The notes: generated by a model not told the origin, from the letters alone. A stretch of 64,000 nt of DNA from Bosea sp. 685 (GCF_031884435.1 NZ_CP134779.1:2542001-2606000), one strand, 5' to 3'. Counted from the first letter of the stretch, positions 1 through 10,317 are shown. Program-made: numbers and translations.

Positions 1-2
1 TC

Positions 3-200
3 GACATGACGAAGTGCATCTATTGCGGCTTCTGCCAGGAGGCATGCCCGGTCGACGCCATCGTCGAGGGGCCGAATTTCGAGTTCGCGACCGAGACCCG
101 CGAGGAGCTGTTCTACGACAAGGACAGGCTGCTCGCCAACGGCGCGCGCTGGGAGCGCGAGATCGCGCGCAACATCGCGATGGACGCTCCGTATCGGTAG
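3..200 (+). CDS. nuoI: NADH-quinone oxidoreductase subunit I, C-terminal part
   Basis: This is the 3' end of the gene for the ferredoxin-like subunit of complex I that carries two [4Fe-4S] clusters in the peripheral arm. The visible 65 residues hold one complete cluster motif ([12 protein letters not shown], about residues 5-16) and the typical NuoI tail ending in MDAPYR. The 5' part, with the other CxxCxxCxxxCP motif, lies outside the window. It heads the membrane-arm genes nuoJ to nuoN. The reading frame continues to the window edge, so the annotated start is only the first full codon. Confidence 0.95.
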   Translation, partial: DMTKCIYCGFCQEACPVDAIVEGPNFEFATETREELFYDKDRLLANGARWEREIARNIAMDAPYR

Positions 201-205
201 GAATT

Positions 206-276
206 GGGCAATCGGCAGTGGGCAGTAGCAAGCGCGATCCAACGACTGCCGATTGCCTACTGCCAACTGCCCTGAC
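206..276. repeat. imperfect inverted repeat between nuoI and nuoJ
   Basis: The left arm (caatcggcagtgggcagtag, about 209-228) is mirrored by ctgccgattgcctactgcc (about 246-264), which gives a long imperfect hairpin in the 160-bp gap between nuoI and nuoJ. Every other nuo gap downstream is much shorter, apart from nuoM-nuoN. It may be a processing or attenuation site or a dispersed repeat; no function can be read from it. Confidence 0.5.
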
Positions 277-360
277 TATAGACGCTCCAAACTGCGCCCG
301 GCCCGAGAGTCGGTCGCTTTGCAACGAGGACCGCTCGCAAGGGCGGAAAGGCTGGCCAGG

Positions 361-981
361 ATGAACGCCTCAGCGGCTTTCTTCTATCTCTTCGCAGGCG
401 TCACCGTCGCTTCGGCGTTCATGGTGGTGACCTCGCGCAATCCCGTTCATTCCGTGCTGTTCCTGATCCTGGCCTTCGTCAACGCGGCGGGGCTGTTCAT
501 GCTGCTCGGCGCCGAGTTCCTGGCGATGCTGCTGATCGTGGTCTATGTCGGCGCGGTCGCGGTGCTGTTCCTCTTCGTGGTGATGATGCTCGACGTCGAT
601 TTCGCCGAGTTCCGCCAGGGCTTCCTGAACTATCTGCCGATCGGGGCGCTGATCGGCCTGATCTTCGCGGTCGAATTGCTGCTGGTGGTCGGAGCCTGGG
701 TCATCGATCCGAAGATCGTCAGCACGCCGGTGGCGCCGATCCCGGCCAACCTGACCAACACCGCGGCGCTCGGCCAGGTGCTGTACACGCAGTATGTCTA
801 CTACTTCCAGGCAGCCGGCCTCGTCCTGCTCGTCGCCATGATCGGCGCCATCGTGCTGACCCTGCGCGAGCGCGTTGGCATCAAGCGCCAGGACATCACC
901 CAGCAGAACGCTCGCACCAAGGCGACTGCGATGGAAGTGAAGCAGGTTCCTTCCCGCGCCGGCATCGAGGAGACGGTCTGA
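361..981 (+). CDS. nuoJ: NADH-quinone oxidoreductase subunit J
   Basis: NuoJ (206 aa) is an integral membrane subunit of complex I, homologous to mitochondrial ND6, in the membrane arm between the quinone site and the antiporter-like subunits. The sequence is hydrophobic with about five membrane helices, and it carries the family-typical segment around [19 protein letters not shown] (about residues 58-77). The start at 361 follows a purine-rich stretch and gives the usual family length; the frame is open further upstream but that part is not NuoJ-like. The stop codon overlaps the nuoK start (ATGA), so the two are probably translationally coupled. Confidence 0.95.
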   Translation: MNASAAFFYLFAGVTVASAFMVVTSRNPVHSVLFLILAFVNAAGLFMLLGAEFLAMLLIVVYVGAVAVLFLFVVMMLDVDFAEFRQGFLNYLPIGALIGLIFAVELLLVVGAWVIDPKIVSTPVAPIPANLTNTAALGQVLYTQYVYYFQAAGLVLLVAMIGAIVLTLRERVGIKRQDITQQNARTKATAMEVKQVPSRAGIEETV

Positions 982-1286
982 TGATCGGACTGGGCCATTA
1001 TCTCGCGGTCAGCGCGATCCTGTTCACGCTCGGCGTGCTCGGCATCTTCATCAACCGCAAGAACGTCATCGTCATCCTGATGTCGATCGAGCTCATCCTG
1101 CTCGCGGTCAACATCAACCTCGTCGCCTTCTCGAGCTTCCTGAACGACATCGTCGGCCAGGTCTTCGCGCTTCTGGTGCTGACGGTCGCGGCGGCTGAAG
1201 CCGCCATCGGGCTCGCCATCCTCGTCGTCTACTTCCGTAACCGCGGCACGATCGCGGTGGAAGACATCAACATGATGAAAGGCTGA
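981..1286 (+). CDS. nuoK: NADH-quinone oxidoreductase subunit K
   Basis: NuoK (101 aa) is the three-helix ND4L homologue in the membrane arm of complex I and is part of the proton pathway. The two buried glutamates that matter for proton translocation are present, at Glu37 (in [11 protein letters not shown]) and Glu73 (in [11 protein letters not shown]). Length and helix pattern match the family. It overlaps nuoJ by one base and lies 26 bp before nuoL. Confidence 0.96.
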   Translation: MIGLGHYLAVSAILFTLGVLGIFINRKNVIVILMSIELILLAVNINLVAFSSFLNDIVGQVFALLVLTVAAAEAAIGLAILVVYFRNRGTIAVEDINMMKG

Positions 1287-1312
1287 GCGCAGCACGCGCC
1301 CGGATCCAGCCC

Positions 1313-3343
1313 ATGTATCACGCGATCGTCTTCCTCCCTCTGATCGGCTTCCTGATCGCTGGCCTGTTCGGCCGGCTGATCGGCGCGCGCGGCTCGGAGA
1401 TCGTCACCACCTCTTTGCTCGTCGTCTGCGCGGTCCTATCCTGGATCGCCTTCTTCCAGGTCGGCTTCGGCCACGGCACCACCCGCGTCCAGATCGCGAC
1501 CTGGATGGCCTCGGGCGATCTGCGCGTCGACTGGGCCTTCCGCGTGGACACGCTGACCGCGGTGATGCTGGTCGTCGTCAACACCGTCTCCTGCCTCGTG
1601 CACCTCTACTCGATCGGCTACATGCATGAGGATGCGCATCGGCCGCGCTTCTTCGCGTATCTGTCGCTCTTCACCTTCGCCATGCTGATGCTGATCACCT
1701 CGGACAACCTCGTCCAGATGTTCTTCGGCTGGGAAGGCGTGGGTCTCGCCTCCTATCTGCTGATCGGCTTCTGGTACCAGAAGCCCTCGGCCAATGCGGC
1801 GGCGATGAAGGCCTTCATCGTCAACCGCGTCGGCGATTTCGGCTTCGCGCTCGGCATCTTCCTGGTCTTCGTGCTGTTCGGCTCGGTCGGATTCGACGCC
1901 ATCTTCCCGCGCGTCGGCGACCTGACCAATCAGAGCTTCAAGTTTCTCGGCCATGATTGGCATGCGCTGACGCTTGCCGCCCTGCTGCTGTTCATGGGCG
2001 CCATGGGCAAATCGGCGCAGTTCCTGCTGCACACCTGGCTGCCCGACGCGATGGAAGGCCCGACCCCGGTCTCGGCGCTGATCCATGCCGCGACCATGGT
2101 CACTGCCGGCGTCTTCATGGTGGCGCGGCTCTCGCCGATCTTCGAATATGCGCCGGTCGCGCTGACCGTCGTCGTCGTCATCGGCGCGACGACCGCCTTC
2201 TTCGCCGCCACGGTCGGCCTGGTGCAGAACGACATCAAGCGCGTCATCGCCTATTCGACCTGCTCGCAGCTCGGCTACATGTTCGTGGCGCTCGGCGTCG
2301 GCAATTACGGCGCAGGTATCTTCCACCTGTTCACCCACGCCTTCTTCAAGGCGCTGCTGTTTCTCGGCGCCGGCTCGGTCATCCATGCGATGCATCACGA
2401 GCAGGACATGCGGAACATGGGTGGCCTGCGTAAGCACATCCCCCTGACGGCCGCGGCCATGACCATCGGCACGCTCGCGCTGACCGGCTTCCCGGGCTTC
2501 GCCGGCTACTTCTCCAAGGACGCGATCATCGAGAGCGCCTATGCCTCGGTGTCGCATGGCGGCTTCGCCAGCTCCTATGCCTATGTGCTGCTGGTGGTCG
2601 CGGCCTGCATGACCTCATTCTACTCCTGGCGCCTCTATTTCATGACCTTCGAGGGCAAGCCGCGCTGGGGCGCGGACGCCCATGCCGTTCACGGCCACGA
2701 TGCTCACGGCCATGACGATCACGCTCATGCGGCCCATGGTCATGACGACCACGCCCATGACGATCATGGTCACGACCACACGCCGCATGAGAGCCCGTGG
2801 GTGATGCTGATCCCGCTCGCCGTGCTCTCGCTCGGTGCGCTCGCTGCAGGCTTCGTCTTCAAGGACGCCTTCATTGGCCACGACTTCGAACATTTCTGGA
2901 AGTCGGCCTTGTTCATGGGCAAGGACAACCACATCCTGCACGAGATGCACGAAGTGCCGGGCTGGGTCGCGACCTCGCCATTTGTGGCGATGCTGATCGG
3001 CTTCGCGCTTGCCTGGTACATGTATGTCCGCCGGCCGGAGATTCCGGGCAAGCTCGCGGCCGCCAATCCGGCGCTCTACAAATTCCTGCTGAACAAGTGG
3101 TATTTCGACGAGCTCTACGACTTCCTGTTCGTGAAGCCGGCGATGTGGCTCGGCAAGTTCCTTTGGAAGAAGGGCGACGGCTTCGTCATCGACGGCATGG
3201 GGCCGGACGGGATTTCCGCCCGCGTCGTCGACGTGACCAACCGGGTGGTTCGCCTCCAGACCGGCTATGTCTATCACTATGCCTTCGCCATGCTGATCGG
3301 CGTCGCGGGCTTTGTGACCTGGTATCTCGTGGCGCGCGGGTGA
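1313..3343 (+). CDS. nuoL: NADH-quinone oxidoreductase subunit L with a histidine-rich insertion
   Basis: NuoL (676 aa) is the distal antiporter-like, proton-pumping subunit of complex I (ND5 homologue) with the long lateral helix. Visible family features are the helix-5 glutamate in [16 protein letters not shown] (near residue 144), the [20 protein letters not shown] segment and the discontinuous helices that follow. Unusual is a hydrophilic loop at about residues 456-495 with about 15 histidines mixed with Asp, Ala and Gly (repeats such as HGHDDHAH). It lies between predicted membrane helices. The loop explains part of the greater length compared with a typical 610-650 aa NuoL. The stop is one base before the nuoM start. 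Confidence 0.96.
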   Translation: MYHAIVFLPLIGFLIAGLFGRLIGARGSEIVTTSLLVVCAVLSWIAFFQVGFGHGTTRVQIATWMASGDLRVDWAFRVDTLTAVMLVVVNTVSCLVHLYSIGYMHEDAHRPRFFAYLSLFTFAMLMLITSDNLVQMFFGWEGVGLASYLLIGFWYQKPSANAAAMKAFIVNRVGDFGFALGIFLVFVLFGSVGFDAIFPRVGDLTNQSFKFLGHDWHALTLAALLLFMGAMGKSAQFLLHTWLPDAMEGPTPVSALIHAATMVTAGVFMVARLSPIFEYAPVALTVVVVIGATTAFFAATVGLVQNDIKRVIAYSTCSQLGYMFVALGVGNYGAGIFHLFTHAFFKALLFLGAGSVIHAMHHEQDMRNMGGLRKHIPLTAAAMTIGTLALTGFPGFAGYFSKDAIIESAYASVSHGGFASSYAYVLLVVAACMTSFYSWRLYFMTFEGKPRWGADAHAVHGHDAHGHDDHAHAAHGHDDHAHDDHGHDHTPHESPWVMLIPLAVLSLGALAAGFVFKDAFIGHDFEHFWKSALFMGKDNHILHEMHEVPGWVATSPFVAMLIGFALAWYMYVRRPEIPGKLAAANPALYKFLLNKWYFDELYDFLFVKPAMWLGKFLWKKGDGFVIDGMGPDGISARVVDVTNRVVRLQTGYVYHYAFAMLIGVAGFVTWYLVARG

Positions 3344-3344
3344 G

Positions 3345-4859
3345 ATGATGTTCGGCTTCGGTATCCTCACCGGTCTTCTCGTCCTGCCGCTGGTCGGCGC
3401 GGCGTTCATCCTGGCGCAGCGCGGCGACGAGGCTTCGGTCGACTCGAATGCGCGCTATGCGGCGCTGGCGGCGACGATCGCGACCTTCGTGCTGGCGCTG
3501 GTCGCCTGGGGCCGCTTCGACCCCGCCAATCCCGGCTTCCAGATGGTCGAGACCCATGGCTGGGTCTCCGACGCGATCAAGTTCAAGCTCGGCGTCGACG
3601 GCTTCTCATTCCCGTTCGTGGTGCTGACCGCCTTCCTGATGCCGTTCTGCATCCTGGCGTCGTGGACATCCGTGACGAAGCGGGTGCGCGAATACATGGT
3701 CGCGTTCCTGATCCTGGAGACGCTGATGATCGGCGTCTTCGTGGCGCTCGACCTCGTGCTGTTCTACCTGTTCTTCGAGGCCGGCCTGATCCCGATGTTC
3801 CTGATCATCGGCATCTGGGGCGGCAAGCGCCGGGTCTACGCCTCCTACAAGTTCTTCCTCTACACGCTGCTCGGCTCGGTCCTGCTGCTGCTGGCGCTGA
3901 TGGCGATGTACTGGAACGCCGGAACCACCGACATCCCGACGCTGCTGGCGCACCAGTTCCCGGGTGGCATGCAGACCTGGCTGTGGCTCGCCTTCTTCGC
4001 CTCCTTCGCGGTGAAGATGCCGATGTGGCCGGTCCATACCTGGCTGCCTGACGCCCATGTCGAGGCGCCCACCGCGGGCTCCGTCATCCTGGCTGCGATC
4101 CTGCTGAAGATGGGCGGCTACGGCTTCATCCGCTTCTCTATCCCGATGTTCCCGGAGGCGTCGCAGTATTTCGCACCCTTCGTCTTCGCGCTCTCGGTCA
4201 TCGCCATCGTCTACACCTCGCTGGTGGCTTTGATGCAGGAGGACATCAAGAAGCTGATCGCCTACTCCTCGGTGGCGCATATGGGCTTCGTCACCATGGG
4301 TCTGTTTACCCTCACCGCGCAGGGCATCCAGGGCGCGATGTTCCAGATGGTCAGCCACGGGCTGGTCTCGGGCGCGCTCTTCCTGTGCGTCGGCGTCGTC
4401 TATGACCGCATGCATACCCGTGAGATCGCGGCCTATGGCGGGCTGGTCAACCGCATGCCGATCTACGCCGTCATCTTCATGGTCTTCACCATGGCCAATG
4501 TCGGCCTTCCCGGCACGGCCGGTTTCGTCGGCGAGTTCCTGACGCTGTTGGGCGCCTTCAAGGCGAATCCCTGGGTTGCCTTCATCGCGACCTCTGGCGT
4601 CATCCTCTCGGCCTGTTACGCGCTCTGGCTCTATCGCCGCGTCATGTTCGGCGAGCTGGTCAAGCCGGAGCTCAAGGGCATCATGGATCTGAACCGCCGC
4701 GAGATCGTGATCCTCGTGCCGCTCGTCCTGCTGACGGTCTGGTACGGCATCCGCCCCGGCACGATCCTCGATGCTTTTGCCGCGCCGACCGAAGCCCTCA
4801 TCAAGAATTATCAGGCCGCACTCACCGCCGCGAAAACGGCGATGCTGGTCGTTCATTAG
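3345..4859 (+). CDS. nuoM: NADH-quinone oxidoreductase subunit M
   Basis: NuoM (504 aa, ND4 homologue) is the middle antiporter-like proton-pumping subunit of complex I. It shows the conserved helix-5 glutamate in [18 protein letters not shown], the [20 protein letters not shown] region and [19 protein letters not shown]. There are about 14 membrane helices. Two ATG codons in a row (3345 and 3348) are possible starts and differ by one residue. The gene nearly abuts nuoL, as expected in a single operon. Confidence 0.96.
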   Translation: MMFGFGILTGLLVLPLVGAAFILAQRGDEASVDSNARYAALAATIATFVLALVAWGRFDPANPGFQMVETHGWVSDAIKFKLGVDGFSFPFVVLTAFLMPFCILASWTSVTKRVREYMVAFLILETLMIGVFVALDLVLFYLFFEAGLIPMFLIIGIWGGKRRVYASYKFFLYTLLGSVLLLLALMAMYWNAGTTDIPTLLAHQFPGGMQTWLWLAFFASFAVKMPMWPVHTWLPDAHVEAPTAGSVILAAILLKMGGYGFIRFSIPMFPEASQYFAPFVFALSVIAIVYTSLVALMQEDIKKLIAYSSVAHMGFVTMGLFTLTAQGIQGAMFQMVSHGLVSGALFLCVGVVYDRMHTREIAAYGGLVNRMPIYAVIFMVFTMANVGLPGTAGFVGEFLTLLGAFKANPWVAFIATSGVILSACYALWLYRRVMFGELVKPELKGIMDLNRREIVILVPLVLLTVWYGIRPGTILDAFAAPTEALIKNYQAALTAAKTAMLVVH

Positions 4860-4905
4860 GCATGCTCCCGAAAAGTGGCCTCCGGTTTTCGGACAAGATC
4901 ATGCC
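4860..4905. repeat. dispersed palindromic repeat, ccggttttcg family
   Basis: In the nuoM-nuoN gap the arms gcatgctcccgaaaagtgg and ccggttttcggacaagatca can pair with a short loop. The same core (cgaaaN, then an A/G-rich loop, then ccggttttcg) recurs at 32588-32642, 34304-34345 and 35390-35440. Such elements are common between genes in Hyphomicrobiales. Here it sits inside the nuo operon, so it is more likely an RNA hairpin than a full terminator. Confidence 0.6.
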
Positions 4906-4926
4906 AGTAGAGAAAGTCGCTCTGTG

Positions 4927-6354
4927 ATGACCGTTCCCGCCCTCGGCCCCGCTCTGCCGGAAATCATCCTCGCGCTTGGCGCCATCGCCATGGTGCTGGT
5001 CGGTGCGATCAAGGGTGAGCGTTCGACGCGCCTGCTCGAAGGCGCGGCGATCGCGCTCTTCGTGCTGGCGCTCGTCCTGGTGCTCTCGGGCGAGGGCAAG
5101 CTCATCACCTTCAATGGCAGCTTCGTCGCCGACGGGTTTGCCCGCTTCATGAAGGTGCTGACGCTGCTGGGCGCGGCGGCCACGATCCTGCTCTCCTCCG
5201 ATGCCTTGCGCCGCAGCGGCTCGATGCGCTTCGAATTCCCGATCCTTGTCGTGCTGGCGACGGTCGGCATGATGATGATGATCTCGGCCAACGACCTGAT
5301 CAGCCTCTATGTCGGCCTGGAACTGCAGTCGCTGGCACTTTACGTCGTTGCCGCTTTCGACCGCGACAATGCGAAGTCGACCGAGGCCGGCCTGAAATAC
5401 TTCGTCCTCGGGGCGCTCTCTTCGGGCATGCTGCTTTACGGTTCGTCGCTGGTCTACGGCTTCACCGGCACGGTGAATTTCCCGGGCATCGCCGCTGCCA
5501 CCCAGGGCGGTCATGCCGGCATCGGGCTGATCTTCGGCATCGTCTTCATCGCGGCGGGCGTCGCCTTCAAGATCTCGGCCGTGCCGTTCCATATGTGGAC
5601 GCCCGACGTCTATGAGGGCGCGCCGACACCGGTCGCGGCCTTTTTCGCCTCGGCCCCCAAGATGGCCGCGATGGCGATGGTGGTGCGCGTTTTCGTCGGC
5701 GCCTTCCCGGGCGCGCTGCATGACTGGCAGCAGATCATCATCTTCATCGCGATCGCCTCTATGGCGTTGGGCGCCTTCGCGGCGATCGGCCAGAGCAACA
5801 TCAAGCGCCTGCTCGCCTATTCCTCGATTGCCAATATGGGCTATGCGCTGGTCGGCCTCGCCGCCGGCACCGCCAATGGCGTGCAGGGCGTCATGGTCTA
5901 TATGGCGATTTATCTCGCTACGACGCTGGGCGCCTTCGCCTGCGTCCTGCTGATGCGCCGCGACGGCAAGCCGGTCGAGAATATCAGCGAGCTCGCCGGC
6001 CTCTCGCGCACCAATCCCTGGATGGCGTTTGCGCTGTCGATGATGATGTTCTCGCTCGCCGGCATTCCGCCTCTGGCCGGCTTCTGGGCGAAGTTCTACG
6101 TCTTCCTCGCTGCGATCGAGGCCAAGCTCTATGTGCTGGCCGTGGTCGGCGTGGTGACCAGCGTGGTCGGCGCCTATTATTATCTGCGCCTGGTCAAGAT
6201 CATCTATTTCGACGATGCCAAGCCCGCCTTCGAGAAGGGTGATATCGGCGTGCGCGCTGTGCTGCTGATTTCGGCGGCCTTCGTGCTGGTGCTGTCGCTG
6301 GCCCCCGCGCCGCTGCTCAATTCGGCGGCTGCGGCGGCGAAGTCGCTGTTCTGA
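4927..6354 (+). CDS. nuoN: NADH-quinone oxidoreductase subunit N
   Basis: NuoN (475 aa, ND2 homologue) is the antiporter-like subunit of complex I nearest the quinone site. The family segments [39 protein letters not shown] and [20 protein letters not shown] are all present. The open frame extends upstream to 4771, but that part lies within nuoM and the repeat; ATG 4927 gives the usual N-terminus ([19 protein letters not shown]). It is the last nuo gene; birA follows after a large palindromic repeat. Confidence 0.95.
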   Translation: MTVPALGPALPEIILALGAIAMVLVGAIKGERSTRLLEGAAIALFVLALVLVLSGEGKLITFNGSFVADGFARFMKVLTLLGAAATILLSSDALRRSGSMRFEFPILVVLATVGMMMMISANDLISLYVGLELQSLALYVVAAFDRDNAKSTEAGLKYFVLGALSSGMLLYGSSLVYGFTGTVNFPGIAAATQGGHAGIGLIFGIVFIAAGVAFKISAVPFHMWTPDVYEGAPTPVAAFFASAPKMAAMAMVVRVFVGAFPGALHDWQQIIIFIAIASMALGAFAAIGQSNIKRLLAYSSIANMGYALVGLAAGTANGVQGVMVYMAIYLATTLGAFACVLLMRRDGKPVENISELAGLSRTNPWMAFALSMMMFSLAGIPPLAGFWAKFYVFLAAIEAKLYVLAVVGVVTSVVGAYYYLRLVKIIYFDDAKPAFEKGDIGVRAVLLISAAFVLVLSLAPAPLLNSAAAAAKSLF

Positions 6355-6390
6355 GCTTGCGGCTTCAGGTTTCTCTCCCGAACCACCGGC

Positions 6391-6502
6391 GTCATCCCGG
6401 ACAAGCGGCGCAGCCGCGCCGATCCGGGATCCATGCCGGAGCGTATCCGACAAAGGTTCCGGCATGGATCCCGGGTCTCCGCTTCGCTGCGCCCGGGATG
6501 AC
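6391..6502. repeat. long palindromic intergenic repeat (copy 1), nuoN-birA
   Basis: The outer arms gtcatcccgg and ccgggatgac enclose a second pair around gatccgggatccatgccgga and tccggcatggatcccgggtc, so the whole 112 bp can fold into one long hairpin. Four related copies occur in the window (9093-9201, 13535-13638, 14488-14605, and a diverged one at 21763-21893). It ends about 20 bp before the birA start. Confidence 0.85.
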
Positions 6503-6524
6503 GGAGAGGGGGTGGTTCCGTCTC

Positions 6525-7283
6525 ATGCTCTCTGAAGCAGCCCGCGCCGCCGGCTACCGCCTGATCATCCGTGACGAGGTCGGCTCCACCATGGAGGAGG
6601 CGCGGCGCGCGCTCGACCAGGGCGATGCCGGCAAGCTCTGGATCGTCGCGCGCAGCCAGAACGCCGGTCGCGGCCGCCATGGCCGGCAATGGGGTTCGCC
6701 GCCCGGCAATCTCTATGTCAGCCTGCTGTTGACCGCACCTTGCGAGCCGGCGCTCGCGCCGCAGCTCGGCTTCGTCGCCGGTTTAGCGCTGCATGACGCC
6801 GCCGCCGCCGTCACGGGGCTTACGGCTCCCGGCCTTGCTCTGAAATGGCCCAACGACCTGCTGATCGAGCGCGCCAAGACGGCCGGCCTCTTGCTGGAAG
6901 GCGAGAGCCGGGCAGGGCAGCTCAATGTGATCATCGGCTTTGGCGTCAACATCGCTTCCTGTGCGCAAAACACGCCCTATCCGGCGAGTTTCCTGAAGCA
7001 GCATCGGCCTGCCGCCAGCATCGAGGCGATGCTGACGGCGCTCAGCGAGGCCTGGGTTGCGCGCTTGCGCGCCTGGCAGCAGCCCGGCGGCTTTGGGCCG
7101 ACGCGCGCCGCCTGGCTGGAGCGCGCCGCCTTTCTCGGCGAAACGATCACGATCAGGCTGCCGGAAGGCCCGCTCGAAGGGCGCTTCATCGGGCTCGACC
7201 CATCCGGCCGGCTCGAAATGGAAACCGCCACCGGCCGCCGCGCCATCGATGCCGGCGATCTGTTTTTCGGCCCGCCGGCCTGA
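6525..7283 (+). CDS. birA: biotin--[acetyl-CoA-carboxylase] ligase
   Basis: Biotin protein ligase (252 aa) activates biotin to biotinyl-AMP and attaches it to the lysine of biotin carboxyl carrier proteins. The catalytic core shows GSTMEEA (about 20-26), the biotinyl-AMP loop GRGRHGRQW (48-56) and LKWPNDLLI. There is no N-terminal helix-turn-helix, so it is the monofunctional class and not the E. coli-type repressor. The start at 6525 is preceded by ggagaggggg; an upstream ATG at 6498 lies inside the palindromic repeat and is less likely. A birA directly after nuoN is a common alphaproteobacterial arrangement. Confidence 0.93.
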   Translation: MLSEAARAAGYRLIIRDEVGSTMEEARRALDQGDAGKLWIVARSQNAGRGRHGRQWGSPPGNLYVSLLLTAPCEPALAPQLGFVAGLALHDAAAAVTGLTAPGLALKWPNDLLIERAKTAGLLLEGESRAGQLNVIIGFGVNIASCAQNTPYPASFLKQHRPAASIEAMLTALSEAWVARLRAWQQPGGFGPTRAAWLERAAFLGETITIRLPEGPLEGRFIGLDPSGRLEMETATGRRAIDAGDLFFGPPA

Positions 7284-7394
7284 ACCACACGCATTGGGCG
7301 CGCCCGCGCTATGGAGACCTGCCGCCCGGCATGGTAGGGCTCCCGCACATCTCCCGCGTTCATACGCCGATCCATATTCCAGTCAGGATATTCA

Positions 7395-9065
7395 GTGACC
7401 CGTTCCAGCGATCAACTCGTCTTCGTTCCCCTCGGCGGCCTCGGCGAGATCGGCATGAACGCCGCGCTCTACGGGTTCGGCCCGGAAGGGCGGCGGAAAT
7501 GGATCCTGGTCGATTGCGGCCTGTCCTTCGCCGGCCCCGAGGTTCCCGGCGTCGACATCATCCTGCCCGACCTGCGCTACATCATCGAAGAGCGTGCCAA
7601 TCTGCTCGGCATCATCATCACCCACGCGCATGAGGACCATATCGGCGCGCTCGCCGCCTTGTGGCCCAGCTTGCGCGCGCCGGTCTATTGCACGCGTTTC
7701 GCCGCCGGCCTCCTGGCGACGCGCCGGCTCTCCGAGCCGGGCGCGCCCAAGGTGCCGATGCATGTGGTGGCGCAGGGCGGCCGCGTGACGCTTGGCCCCT
7801 TCGACATCGAATTCGTGCCGGTGGCGCATTCGATCCCCGAATCGAACGCGTTGGCGATCCGCACCCCGGTCGGCCTCGTCGTCCATACCGGCGACTGGAA
7901 GATCGACCCGACGCCTCAGGTTGGCCTGCCGACGGATGAGAAGCGGCTGCGCGAACTCGGCGACGAGGGCGTGCTCGCGCTGATCTGCGACTCGACCAAT
8001 GTCATGCGCGACGGCACCAGCCCGAGCGAGGCCGAGGTCGCGGCCAAGCTGAAGGAACTGGTTCATTCCGCTCCGGGCCGTGTTGCCGTCACCACCTTCG
8101 CTTCGAACGTGGCCCGCCTGCGCGCTGTCGCCGAGGCCGCGATGGCCGACCAGCGCGAGGTCGTCGTCGTCGGGCGCGCCATGGACCGCGTCATCGATGT
8201 CGCGCGCGAATGCGGCTATCTCGACGGCATCCCGGCCTTCCGCTCGGCCGACACCTATGGCTATCTGCCGCGCGACAAGGTCGTGGCGCTGCTCACCGGC
8301 AGCCAAGGCGAGCCGCGCGCGGCGCTCTCGCGCATCGCATCGGACGATCATCCCGAGATCGCGCTCTCGCCCGGCGACCGGGTGATTTTCTCATCGCGCA
8401 CCATTCCCGGCAATGAGAAGGCCGTCGGCAACATCCTGAACGCGCTCGCGCGCGACAATATCGAGATCATCACCGACCGCACCCATCTCGTCCATGTCTC
8501 GGGGCATCCGCGCCGCGAGGAGATGGCCAGGCTTTATGGCTGGTTGAAGCCGAAGATCGTCATCCCCGCCCATGGCGAGGATCTGCATCTGTCGGAGCAT
8601 GCCATCTTCGCCCGTGGGCTCGGCGTCAAGACCGTGGTGCGCGCCGGCAATGGCGATGTCGTCGCGATCACAGCCGACGGCGCCAGCAAGGTCGACGAAG
8701 TCACGCATGGCCGCCTTTATCAGGACGGCACGCTGCTCGTGAACGCGCTGGAGAAGACCATCTCCGAGCGCCGAAAACTCTCCTTCGCCGGCATGATCTC
8801 GGTCGCGGTCGCTATCGACGAGAAGGGCGGGCTTGCCGGCGATCCCGAGATCGCGGTGCTGGGCTTGCCACCGAGGACGCGCGACGGCACCGATTTCGAC
8901 GAATATGTCGCCGAGGCCGTCTCCGAATTGATCGACGGCATCCCCAAGGCGCGCCGGCGCGACCCCGAGGCGCTCCGCAATGCGCTGGAGCGCGGCCTGC
9001 GCAGCGCCGTCAACGAGGAATGGGGCAAGAAGCCGCTGGTGCATGCGCTGGTGATCGAGGTTTAA
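7395..9065 (+). CDS. rnj: ribonuclease J
   Basis: RNase J (556 aa) is a metallo-beta-lactamase/beta-CASP nuclease with endo- and 5'-exonuclease activity in RNA maturation and decay. The zinc-binding motif HAHEDH lies at about residues 76-81; further metal ligands (HSIPES, HTGDWKID), the beta-CASP domain and the late motif HVSGHPRREEM are visible, with the RNase J C-terminal domain after about residue 460. The start is GTG 7395. The gene sits between birA and the epimerase, its usual place in this order. Confidence 0.93.
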   Translation: MTRSSDQLVFVPLGGLGEIGMNAALYGFGPEGRRKWILVDCGLSFAGPEVPGVDIILPDLRYIIEERANLLGIIITHAHEDHIGALAALWPSLRAPVYCTRFAAGLLATRRLSEPGAPKVPMHVVAQGGRVTLGPFDIEFVPVAHSIPESNALAIRTPVGLVVHTGDWKIDPTPQVGLPTDEKRLRELGDEGVLALICDSTNVMRDGTSPSEAEVAAKLKELVHSAPGRVAVTTFASNVARLRAVAEAAMADQREVVVVGRAMDRVIDVARECGYLDGIPAFRSADTYGYLPRDKVVALLTGSQGEPRAALSRIASDDHPEIALSPGDRVIFSSRTIPGNEKAVGNILNALARDNIEIITDRTHLVHVSGHPRREEMARLYGWLKPKIVIPAHGEDLHLSEHAIFARGLGVKTVVRAGNGDVVAITADGASKVDEVTHGRLYQDGTLLVNALEKTISERRKLSFAGMISVAVAIDEKGGLAGDPEIAVLGLPPRTRDGTDFDEYVAEAVSELIDGIPKARRRDPEALRNALERGLRSAVNEEWGKKPLVHALVIEV

Positions 9066-9092
9066 GCTGGCACGACTTTGCTCGGAACCACC

Positions 9093-9201
9093 GCGTCATC
9101 CCGGACGCAGCGAAGCGGAGATCCGGGATCCATCGTAGGGAACCGCGCTCTACGATGGATCCCGGATCAGCGCCGCTAACGCGGCTTGTCCGGGATGACG
9201 C
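9093..9201. repeat. long palindromic intergenic repeat (copy 2), rnj-mce
   Basis: The outer arms cgcgtcatcccgg and ccgggatgacgcg enclose inner arms around atccatcgta and tacgatggat. The central part, from the left atccatcg through the loop gggaaccgcgctc to the right cgatggatccc, is identical base for base to copy 3 at 13535-13638, which points to recent spread or gene conversion. Confidence 0.85.
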
Positions 9202-9244
9202 GGAGGTTCAGAGCCAGGATGGTAAGCTCGATGAAGGGAAAGCC

Positions 9245-9649
9245 ATGATCGGACGCCTCAACCACGTCGCCATCGCCGTGAAGGATCTCGCGGCCTCGAC
9301 GGCGCTTTATCGCGATACGCTGGGCGCGCGGGTCTCGCAGCCGCTGCCGCAGCCTGAGCATGGCGTGACGGTGGTCTTCGTGGAGCTGCCGAATACCAAG
9401 ATCGAATTGCTGGAGCCGACGGGCCCTGACTCGCCCGTCGCGAAATTCCTCGAGCGCAACCCCGATGGCGGCATCCACCATATCTGCTACGAGGTCGACG
9501 ACATCCTGGCTGCCCGCGATCGATTGAAGGCGACAGGCGCGCGCGTTCTGGGCTCCGGAGAGCCGCGCATCGGCGCCCATGGCAAGCCGGTGCTGTTCCT
9601 GCACCCCAAGGATTTCTGCGGCACACTCGTCGAGCTCGAGCAGGCCTGA
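9245..9649 (+). CDS. mce: methylmalonyl-CoA epimerase
   Basis: This 134-aa vicinal-oxygen-chelate enzyme interconverts (2R)- and (2S)-methylmalonyl-CoA in propionyl-CoA metabolism. The N-terminal MIGRLNHVAIAVKDL supplies the first metal histidine, GGIHHICYEVDD a second, and LFLHPKDFCGTLVELEQ the C-terminal glutamate. ATG 9245 gives the normal family start; the open frame upstream runs through the palindromic repeat. It is followed 5 bp later by a RidA-family gene. Confidence 0.92.
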   Translation: MIGRLNHVAIAVKDLAASTALYRDTLGARVSQPLPQPEHGVTVVFVELPNTKIELLEPTGPDSPVAKFLERNPDGGIHHICYEVDDILAARDRLKATGARVLGSGEPRIGAHGKPVLFLHPKDFCGTLVELEQA

Positions 9650-9654
9650 GCGCG

Positions 9655-10062
9655 ATGGACGAGATCACCTTCTTCGGCGAGCCGGAAGCGGGATCGCCGC
9701 GCCCCTTCAGCGCCGCGACGCGGGCCGGCGGCCTGGTCTTCGTCTCCGGCCATTCGGCGCCGCATGATCCCGAGCGTGGCGTCTTTCGCGGCGATACGCC
9801 GGCCGAGGAGGTCCGCAACGCATTGGCGAAGATCACCGAGATCCTGGTGCAGGCGGGCAGCAGCCTCGATCGCGTCGTGCAGGTTTCGATGCTGATCACC
9901 AACCCCGACGACTATGCCGCCTGCAACGCCGAATATGTGAAGCATTTTCCGGGCGGGTTGCCGGCGCGCCATACGGCCCGTTTCGGCGTGCCGACGCAGG
10001 CGCGCGTCGCTTTTTCCTGCATCGCGCTCGCCACTGATGCGACAAGGGATGACCGCTCATGA
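9655..10062 (+). CDS. RidA family protein
   Basis: This is a 135-aa member of the RidA/YjgF/YER057c/UK114 superfamily, whose founding members hydrolyse reactive enamine/imine intermediates to keto acids. Family features are FSAATRAGGLVFVSGHSA near the N-terminus, the ALAKITEILVQAGSSLDRVVQ helix and the C-terminal PARHTARFGVPT with the arginine that contacts the carboxylate in archetypal RidA. The exact substrate cannot be inferred. Its stop overlaps the next gene's start (ATGA). Confidence 0.88.
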   Translation: MDEITFFGEPEAGSPRPFSAATRAGGLVFVSGHSAPHDPERGVFRGDTPAEEVRNALAKITEILVQAGSSLDRVVQVSMLITNPDDYAACNAEYVKHFPGGLPARHTARFGVPTQARVAFSCIALATDATRDDRS

Positions 10063-10289
10063 CCATTGCCGGCGGGCTCGCCGTTTATTTCGTGATCTGG
10101 TGGACGGTGCTGTTTGCCGTGCTGCCCTTCGGCGTGCGCAGCCAGGCTGAGGCCGGCGAGGTCACGGACGGTACGGAACCGGGCGCGCCGGTCCTTCCAG
10201 GCCTGCTCAAGAAGGCCTTGATCACCTCGGTCATCGCCGGCGTGGTCTTTGCGCTGGTCTGGTATATCTGGGCGAAGTTCGACCTCTAA
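10059..10289 (+). CDS. DUF1467 family inner-membrane protein
   Basis: This is a 76-aa protein with two predicted membrane helices (about residues 5-25 and 52-72) joined by an acidic loop. The N-terminal IWWTVLFAVLPFGVRSQ is typical of the alphaproteobacterial DUF1467 family, which has no known function. It overlaps the RidA gene by 4 bp. In many Hyphomicrobiales this gene lies directly before proS; here proS is 40 kb away. Confidence 0.88.
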   Translation: MTIAGGLAVYFVIWWTVLFAVLPFGVRSQAEAGEVTDGTEPGAPVLPGLLKKALITSVIAGVVFALVWYIWAKFDL

Positions 10290-10317
10290 TCTTCGCGCGC
10301 TGGACTTCAAAAAGAAA

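Noticed and set aside
1436..2557. Long minus-strand frame inside nuoL rich in Asp, Arg, His and Glu
   Set aside because: Typical antisense shadow of a hydrophobic membrane protein gene; no family similarity.
2678..2800. Frameshift or assembly artefact in nuoL at the His-rich stretch
   Set aside because: The frame is maintained and normal NuoL sequence resumes after it; it is an in-frame insertion.
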